From Candidatus Altimarinota bacterium (lineage in GTDB: Bacteria > Patescibacteriota > Gracilibacteria > BD1-5 > UBA6164), in NCBI GenBank assembly GCA_027062145.1, contig JAMOTX010000015.1, forward strand, positions 1 to 5,088: a stretch of DNA of 5,088 bases. Reading direction: 5' to 3'. Each line of letters starts with the position of its first letter. Positions within the stretch are counted from its first letter, which is position 1. The notes under the pieces were generated by a model. It saw only the letters and a program-made list of their open reading frames with translations. It was not told the origin of the DNA and did not search any database. The position numbers and the translations under genes were made by a program. Shown here piece by piece: positions 1 to 5,088 of this stretch.

Positions 1-292
1 CTTCTAATGTTCTAGCAGTTGCTTTAGCTTTTTCTCATTCTTTAATAGTTCTAAAACCAGAAAGAATAACTACTCAAACATAGTGTTCTTCTAAATTTAG
101 AGCAACTCATACTGCACCACTTTCAAATTCAACTAATTCGTTGTAAGCAACATTTCTTAAACCAGAAACTTTTGCAACACCATCTCATAAGTAGAAAACT
201 TCTCAGACATTTTCGATTTCTGGATTAATAGAAGCCGAGTCTAATTTTTTTTCAACTTCACTTATAATGTTATTAAGTAAATCGTTAGACAT
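1..292 (-). CDS. atpA: F-type ATP synthase subunit alpha, N-terminal 97 residues (runs off window)
   Basis: Alpha is the non-catalytic nucleotide-binding subunit of the F1 head on the cytoplasmic face. The window holds its N-terminal helix (about residues 1-20, beginning MSNDLLNNIISEVEKK) and most of the N-terminal beta-barrel. Family landmarks are visible: GDGVAKVSGL at 36-45, ELVEF at 52-56, ALNLEE at 64-69, VGVVIL at 72-77 and TIKEG at 82-86. The Walker A region and catalytic interface lie beyond the window edge. Glycines 30, 36, 62, 73 and 86 are encoded by UGA, and alignment with alpha subunits from other bacteria expects Gly at several of them (G36 of GDG, G73 of VGVV, G86 of KEG). The ATG at 290-292 is the natural start, lying 26 bases after the delta stop. 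The leader is pure A/T with no Shine-Dalgarno. It is the last gene of the visible operon; gamma, beta and epsilon would be expected next. Confidence 0.95.
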
Positions 293-318
293 AATTATTA
301 ATTATTAATAAAATTAAA

Positions 319-663
319 TTATTTTAGTAAGTTATAAAATTTTAAGAAACTCAAGTCAACAAGACTATCATTTAAATAAATTTTCATACCTCATTTTATT
401 TTTTCATTCTTTATAAGTTTAATATCAGTATCAGCTACTTCAGTATCAAACATTTTTTTATAAATTTCTTTAGCTTCTGTTATAATAAAAGATTCATCCA
501 TATCTCCGTAATATTCAACTGAATATTGATTAATTCAATTAAATTTATTATTGAAAATATCTTTTCATCTTTTTCAAACTTTTTTCATTAAGTCATTATA
601 GACTTTTAAATCTTTTAAAAGTTTTTCTAACTCAGCTTTATCTAATCATTCTAGATTTTGCAT
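319..663 (-). CDS. atpH: Short F-type ATP synthase subunit delta (114 aa, OSCP-like)
   Basis: Delta joins the peripheral stalk (b) to the top of the F1 head. Position between b and alpha is the main evidence. The C-terminal stretch supports it: IKLIKNEKIKGGMKIYLNDS at 81-100, then LVDLSFLKFYNLL, resembles the end of delta, where a Gly-Gly is followed by a short beta strand, a turn with Asp and a final helix. Bacterial delta is usually about 175-180 residues, with an N-terminal six-helix domain that grips alpha. Here only about 85 mostly helical, Lys/Asp-rich residues precede the C-terminal motif, so the N-terminal domain is reduced or replaced. UGA encodes Gly at 6, 30, 33, 43 and 91. The ATG at 661-663 starts three bases after the b stop, suggesting translational coupling. 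A lineage-specific stalk protein in the same slot is the alternative; family assignment is moderate. Confidence 0.7.
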
Positions 664-666
664 ATA

Positions 667-1140
667 TTATAATTTTATAGAATTAACCTCTTTAGATATA
701 AAATCTTTATTATTATCTTTTTTATCAAAAACTTTAGAGTTTATTTTTAATGACAAATCAAGAACTTTATCTTTCATTGCACTAAGCATACCTAGTCTTT
801 CCTTTTCAACATCTCTTTTAGCTCAATCAAGAATACTTTCTGCTTTTTCTTCAGCCATTTTTAATTTTTGTGCTATATCTTTTTTAGATAGTTCATCAGC
901 ATTTTTTTGCATATCAGAAGCATTTTTTCTTGCTTCATTAATTATATCTTTAGCTTCTAAATCTGCTGCTTCAAGTTTTTCTCTAACAACATCTTCAGAA
1001 TTATCTAAATTTTCAATTTGATTTCTTCTTTCTTCTATAGTTTTAACTATTGTTTTTCATAGAAAGTAATAGAATATAAAGAAAACAATTCAAAAATTTA
1101 TGAACTGAGCTATTATTACAGCTACATTTAAATCATCCAT
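667..1140 (-). CDS. atpF: F-type ATP synthase subunit b (157 aa)
   Basis: Subunit b is the membrane-anchored peripheral stalk that stops the F1 head from turning with the rotor. The protein begins MDDLNVAVIIAQFINFGIVF and has one membrane helix at about residues 6-27. The family pattern K-x-I-V-K-x-I-E-E-R-R follows at 29-39. Residues 36 to about 125 are a highly charged helix rich in Glu, Lys and Ala (for example EAADLEAKDIINEARKNA), as expected for the dimeric coiled coil. The C-terminal part, about 125-157, would contact delta. Length is normal for bacterial b. UGA occurs at residues 17, 28 and 106. At residue 28 many b subunits have an aromatic residue, so this single site would also fit Trp, but the other genes establish Gly. 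The gene starts 24 bases after the c stop, with an A/T-only leader and no visible Shine-Dalgarno. Confidence 0.92.
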
Positions 1141-1164
1141 ATATTAATTAAATTAAATTTTAAA

Positions 1165-2631
1165 TTATTTAGTAATTTCAGTAGTTTCAACAATTATTTC
1201 GTTATTTTCTTCAACAACTTTAGTATCAACCATTTCAACTATTTCTCATTTTTCATCTTCAACAATAGTTATTTCATCAACTATTACTTCAGCAGGAGCT
1301 AGTACTTTAAATGATATTATTAAACCATATATAGCAACTACCTCTATCAATGCAACAAATAATACCATAAATGCCATTATTTTACCTTTAGATTCTGGAG
1401 CAGTATTCATAGAATCCATAGCACCTTTTATAAGTAATCATTCACCTAATCATGCACCTAAACCTGTAAATCAAATTGCTAATCATGCAGCAACTGCAGC
1501 AGCAACTGGTCCAGTAAATGCCAAAATTTGAAATGCTACGATTAAACCATATATTGCAGCTGATTCAATAAGTGCTACTCAAAGAATTGATACAGTTAAG
1601 AAAAATGAAATCATTTTAGGATTTTTCCCCATAACTTCTAATGCTTTTTCAGACATATATCATCTTCAAATTGCAACTCATACTCATGCTAATCAAATAG
1701 CTAATCATGCTCATACAGCATATAGAGGTTCAGTAACTCATCCATCTAATATTTTAAAAGCAATAATTAAACCATATATAGCAGTAACCTCTACAAGAGC
1801 TACAAATAATACCATAAATGTCATTAATTTACCTTTAATAGCAGGATTTCTATTCATTGCAGATAATGCTCATGAAATTAATTGTCCTTCTCAGATTCAA
1901 GCTCATAATCAAGCTAATCAAATTGCTAATCATGCTCACATTGCACCATAGTAAGATAAAGTATCAGCACCTAATAATTGAAAAGAAACAACTAATCAAT
2001 ATATAACTGCAGATTCAACTAACGCTATACCTAATATAGTTATAGTTAAGTAAAATGTAGTTAATTCAGGAGTTTTAGAAGTAACTTCCATTGCTCTACT
2101 TGCTAACATTCATTGTCCTATTGCAACTCATACTCATGCAAGTCAAACTGCTAATCATGCTCAGATATGAGTAATTCATTCTCATCCATCAGCAATGATT
2201 TTAAATGCAATAATTAAACCATATATTGCAACTACTTCTACAAGTGCTACAAATAAAACCATAAAACTCATTATTTTTCATTTCATTTCAGGTCTTCTAT
2301 CTATTGCTTCTAGAGAACCTGATATAACAAATCATTCTCAGATTCAAGCTCACATTCAAGCTAATCAAATTGCTAATCATGCTCAAATAGAAGAATATAA
2401 TGATAAGTCAGATGCTCCTATTAATTGGAACGCAACTACTAATCAGTATATAACTGCAGATTCAACTAATGCTATACCTAATATAGTAATAGTTAAATAG
2501 AAACTTGTTAAGCTAGGGTTTTTACCCATAACTTCCATAGCCTTTTTAGCTAACATTCATTGACCTATTGCAACTCATACTCATGCAAGTCAAACTGCTA
2601 AACCAGGTCATACATAATTTAATAAATCCAT
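1165..2631 (-). CDS. atpE: Six-hairpin fused F-type ATP synthase subunit c (488 aa)
   Basis: Subunit c forms the rotor ring that carries H+ or Na+ past subunit a. A normal c has one hairpin and about 80 residues. This chain has six, read through without a stop under code 25, each with a Gly-rich helix 1 (pattern GAGLAIGLAGxGxxIGxG), a cytoplasmic Pro loop and helix 2 ending IYGL. Helix-2 glutamates are E57, E132, E206, E281, E356 and E430. The helix-1 partners lie exactly 33 residues earlier, the same spacing as Gln32/Glu65 of the Ilyobacter Na+ ring: Q24, E99, Q173, E248, R323, E397. Odd hairpins read ESAxIY, even ones EVxAIY. Tyr is kept in all (62, 137, 211, 286, 361, 435). Linkers between hairpins are short and would be extracytoplasmic. 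Residues 446-488 form an acidic tail after the last helix. About 46 of some 71 glycines are UGA. Start ATG at 2629-2631, 36 bases after the atpB stop. Multi-hairpin c subunits are known in some methanogens and V-ATPases, but the neighbours here are F-type. Confidence 0.93.
1297..2631 (-). repeat. Three tandem copies of a 447-bp two-hairpin module inside atpE
   Basis: The modules are approximately 2631-2170 (residues 1-154), 2169-1720 (155-304) and 1719-1297 (305-445). Matching sites recur at a 447-bp offset: 2549-2599 matches 2102-2152 with one mismatch in 51 bases, and the helix-2 block starting at 2438 matches that at 1991. The even-hairpin helix-2 block recurs at 2201, 1754 and 1307. Odd hairpins 3 and 5 are 450 bp apart because of one extra residue. 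Copies 1 and 2 are much closer to each other than to copy 3. This indicates that a two-hairpin unit was made first and then multiplied. Confidence 0.92.
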
Positions 2632-2667
2632 ATATAAAAATTATAAAATTAAAGTGTTTAAAATATA

Positions 2668-3468
2668 TTAATGTACTTTTGCTACTTTTATAAAGATAGC
2701 TACAAGTAATGGAAAAACCAATGCTTGTATAAACGCAACTAATAGTTCTTGTAAATAAAGTATTACAGGTCCTATAATTGGAAATTCAATTCAAGTTAGT
2801 CAAACTGTAAGAGCCGAAACTCATCCAATTAACATTGCAAGAAGAATTCATCCAGAAGTCATATTTCAAAATAACCTAAATGATAATGAAATAACTTTTG
2901 CTGCATGCCCTACTATTTCTAATACTCATAAAAATAATGAAATAGCTATATCAAAAAATTTAACAAGTATGAATACAAACCAATCTACTGCAAATGGTAA
3001 ATTACCTCTTTCATAAGGAATTAAATCTTTTCATTTAATAGGTACATATTCATGAATTGCTTTCCAAAAACCTAATGCTTTAAATTGTTCTAATATAACA
3101 ATAATAACTCATACTACAGCCATAGCTATATTGAAATTGATATCAGCTGTTGGAATTTTAATAAATTCTTCCATATGATGACCAAATATTGGTGTAAGGA
3201 ATTCTAAGAATACTCATAGTAGATTTGATAATACTATTATGAAAAACATAATAATAATATACATTTTAATCCATTTTTTTTCTTCTTTTCAAAGTATATC
3301 TTCAAAAAATTCATAAGACTTTTCAAAAAATAATTCGAACATTATCATAATACCACTTTTAGGGAAAAACTTATACCCTATAAAAAGCAGAGCAACTATT
3401 CAGACTTCAAATAGAAGTCAAGTATAACTAGCTTGCCAAACTAACATTTCTTTTACTATATCTTGCAT
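2668..3468 (-). CDS. atpB: F-type ATP synthase subunit a (266 aa)
   Basis: Subunit a is the membrane stator protein with the two ion half-channels; its essential Arg forces each c-site carboxylate to release its ion. The key motif SLSFRLFGNMTSGG spans 194-207, with R198 matching E. coli Arg210 and N202 matching Asn214. The final helix carries LLVAFIQALVFPLL (242-255), whose Q248 matches Gln252. Hydrophobic segments lie at about 17-32, 68-93, 112-127, 163-186, 206-224 and 233-262. Length is normal. Twelve glycines are UGA (17, 23, 60, 85, 120, 146, 181, 201, 207, 216, 223, 226); G201 in RLFGN is near-invariant and is the cleanest local proof that UGA means Gly. Trp 11, 66, 135 and 163 use UGG. 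The residue matching E. coli Glu219 is Gly207, while Glu241 occupies the His245 position. Start ATG at 3466-3468; first gene of the operon, just downstream of a promoter. Confidence 0.95.
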
Positions 3469-3501
3469 AAATATGCTGTTAAATATTAATTTTTCGCGGA
3501 G

Positions 3502-3529
3502 AGTATATACAGTTATAAATAAAAATCAA
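3502..3529 (-). promoter_or_regulatory. Candidate sigma-70-type promoter for the ATP synthase operon
   Basis: On the minus strand TTGATT (3529-3524) is followed after 16 bases by TATACT (3507-3502). These are good matches to the -35 and -10 consensus, although A/T-rich DNA gives such matches easily. The position supports it: it lies between the terminator of the preceding gene and the atpB start. Transcription would begin near 3495, leaving a leader of about 27 bases that starts close to the local GC patch CTCCGCG. Confidence 0.6.
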
Positions 3530-3553
3530 ATTAAAAGAACTAGTTTTTAACAC

Positions 3554-3585
3554 AAAAAAAACTACTTTTTTATAAGTAGTTTTTT
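3554..3585 (-). terminator. Rho-independent terminator after the beta-propeller gene
   Basis: A perfect 12-bp inverted repeat (3556-3567 with 3574-3585) encloses a 6-base loop. On the minus strand the core arms read CTACTT and AAGTAG, and the right arm runs into a stretch of eight T's. Only two pairs are G-C, but the A-tract before and T-tract after are typical. It starts 15 bases after the stop of the beta-propeller gene. Because it is symmetric it could also stop transcription arriving from the opposite strand. Confidence 0.85.
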
Positions 3586-3599
3586 ATTGTTCAAAATAT

Positions 3600-5087
3600 T
3601 TATTTTAGTTTAATGCTATTCTTTTTAATTCAAGTATTAATACTTGTTTCTTTTATTAAATCATTACTTATTGAGTAAGTATTATCACCTATCCATAAAG
3701 CTCTTTTAACAAAACTATTTCTAAAATTCCAATTTCTTGAAGATATATATTCTCAAATACTTGAATCAGCATAACAATACTTTGGAATATATTGTCTTGA
3801 ACTAGGTTCACAGTATTCAGTTCAATCTAATAATTTATGACATCTTTCTTTAGTTGTTTTTATTTTATACTTAGAACATTCTTTAACTCTATCTTGTTCT
3901 AAATTTTTATCATCTATATGAGTTATTCTAAAATTTTCATTTATTCCTTTGTCCTTATCAATAGTTAAAGTAACTAATCATTGAAAGAAATCAGTGTGTC
4001 TATATTGATCGTCAGAATCATTTTTATATAAAGTAGCTGGTAAAAATAATTTATTATCAGATGCTTTCCACATAAACATTCTTGGATTACTTAATGCTTC
4101 TGAATAACTACCATACTCACCTAAAGTATAACTATATTTTTGTTTTGGATTCTTAAAATCAGAAATATCATATAAATCTATTTTTAATCCATTATTTATT
4201 GTTCCACCCCATTTGTTTTCTTTAGTATCATACCCTAAACCAATTAAATGATTTTCATCATATGGATGTAGATAGGTTGAGTAACCTGGAATTTTTAATT
4301 CACCTAATACTTTTGGATTAGAAGAATCTGATACATCAATTACAAAAAGTGGATCAATTTGTTTAAATGTAACTAAATATAGTTTACCACCTATATATCT
4401 AGATGATTTAAAATTTTCTCATGATCATAAATTCTTAAGACTTCATTTTAATTTTAAATCTTTATCTAAGATATATAAATCAGTGTGTTGCTCTCTAGTT
4501 TTTCACCATGTATTTGTTGAAGTCAAAATCCTAAAATCTCATTTATATTCATCCATACTATATTGAGTAAGTGGTGAACCTGGTATTATAGCAGAATCTT
4601 GATAACTTAAAGTACTTTTATCAATATTAATTTTATGAACTAATGTATTTTGTCCTCTAGGATACCAAGGCATAAAACAACCATATTTAGAAGCACATTT
4701 GAAATCATAAGTTTGATATATATGACTAGTTAAATACATATTATCTAAACTCATATATAATTCTGCATTAGATCAAGCAATAACCTTAGTTTTTACTTCT
4801 CTACTAGTATTTTCAGTATCAATTATTGATATAATGTTATAAGAAGGATTAAAATCGAATTTTTTTAATGTTTCACTATCAGGTAATACGTATTCAATAT
4901 CATCACACTTAGCAATATTTCATGAAGTTATATTGTAAGGTAAATCTAATCCTCTAAGTTTTAAATTTTGTTTTTTTGTATCATATGTCTTACTAATATC
5001 AATTTTTTTAGGTAATATCTTTTTTATATCAATTTTAATATCATCTATTGATTTAAAATTTCTATAAGGAATATTAAAACTATTATT
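3600..5087 (-). CDS. Secreted beta-propeller domain protein (PF09826-like), C-terminal 495 residues
   Basis: This is the C-terminal part of a protein of the 'secreted protein containing C-terminal beta-propeller domain' family; biochemical role unknown. Residues are numbered from the window edge. Recognisable stretches are AGSNAELYMSLDNMYLT (104-120), GSPLTQYSMDEYKGDFRI (170-187), DPLFVIDVSDSSNPKVLGEL (245-264) and GYSTYLHPYDENHLIGLGYD (268-287), matching the family's conserved 'QFSMDEY' and 'LHPYDEN.LIG' blocks as I recall them. Seven cysteines (61, 131, 137, 404, 416, 426, 438) in an otherwise Cys-poor window suggest disulfides and an extracytoplasmic location, but any signal peptide or anchor lies outside the window. 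Eleven glycines are UGA (56, 105, 183, 195, 215, 221, 223, 370, 422, 445, 486). At W194-G195 a UGG and a UGA are adjacent, separating Trp from Gly directly. The gene ends with TAA at 3602-3600, before a terminator, so it is a separate unit from the ATP synthase operon. Confidence 0.88.
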
Positions 5088-5088
5088 A

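Noticed and set aside
2195..2500. Plus-strand open frame of 101 codons
   Set aside because: It lies antisense to hairpins 1-2 of the fused c subunit and stays open only because of the repeated codon pattern on the other strand. The protein has no recognisable family and the minus-strand reading is strongly supported.
1165..2631. Degraded pseudogene or non-coding tandem repeat
   Set aside because: Under standard code the region is full of stops, but under code 25 the frame is open for 488 residues, repeat offsets are multiples of three and all six key glutamates are conserved.
1165..2631. V/A-type ATPase K (proteolipid) subunit
   Set aside because: The neighbours a, b and alpha are clearly F-type, all six hairpins keep the carboxylate, and the Gln-33-Glu spacing matches F-type Na+ rings.
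4539..4754. Minus-strand 71-codon open frame as a separate small gene
   Set aside because: It is an internal piece of the beta-propeller gene, bounded by an internal ATG and a UGA that encodes Gly. The conserved family sequence continues without a break on both sides.
1..5087. Mycoplasma-type code 4 (UGA = Trp)
   Set aside because: Trp would fall in the Gly-rich helix 1 of c, in RLFGN of subunit a and in GDG of alpha, where Gly is expected. UGG is used normally for Trp. Only residue 28 of subunit b would suit Trp equally well.

Overview
The window is AT-rich and every recognisable gene lies on the minus strand. In-frame UGA codons sit where the protein families have conserved glycine, for example RLF-G-N in ATP synthase subunit a, the glycine-rich first helix of subunit c, and the early part of subunit alpha. 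UGG is kept for tryptophan. This is genetic code 25 (UGA = Gly), which points to Absconditabacteria (SR1) or Gracilibacteria (BD1-5) in the Candidate Phyla Radiation; I cannot choose between them. I count about 82 in-frame UGA codons in the six genes, so standard-code gene callers would miss or shred almost everything here.

Layout in transcription order, from high to low coordinate. (1) 5087-3600: C-terminal 495 residues of a protein of the secreted C-terminal beta-propeller family; its N-terminus is outside the window. (2) 3599-3469: a hairpin terminator for that gene, followed by a sigma-70-like promoter. (3) 3468-1: the start of an F-type ATP synthase operon in the usual order a (atpB), c (atpE), b (atpF), delta (atpH), alpha (atpA). 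Alpha runs off the window after 97 residues. Gaps between the genes are 3-36 bases, and none shows a clear Shine-Dalgarno sequence.

The striking part is the c subunit. Instead of a protein of about 80 residues with one hairpin, the 1467-bp gene encodes 488 residues: six c-type hairpins (12 membrane helices) in one chain, as three tandem copies of a 447-bp two-hairpin module, plus an acidic 43-residue tail. All six hairpins keep the ion-carrying Glu in helix 2 (E57, E132, E206, E281, E356, E430). The partner residue in helix 1, always exactly 33 residues earlier, alternates: Gln (Q24, Q173) or Arg (R323) in odd hairpins, Glu (E99, E248, E397) in even hairpins. The odd hairpins also have the Glu-Ser pair typical of Na+-binding rings, while the even ones look like two-carboxylate sites. 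The ring is therefore probably built from a few long chains (two chains would give 12 hairpins) with at least two kinds of ion site. The delta subunit is also unusually short (114 residues).

Together the operon genes would make the membrane ion channel and rotor (a, c), the stator (b, delta) and the start of the catalytic head (alpha). The beta-propeller gene is a separate transcription unit with no evident functional link. No RNA genes, CRISPR arrays or mobile elements were seen.
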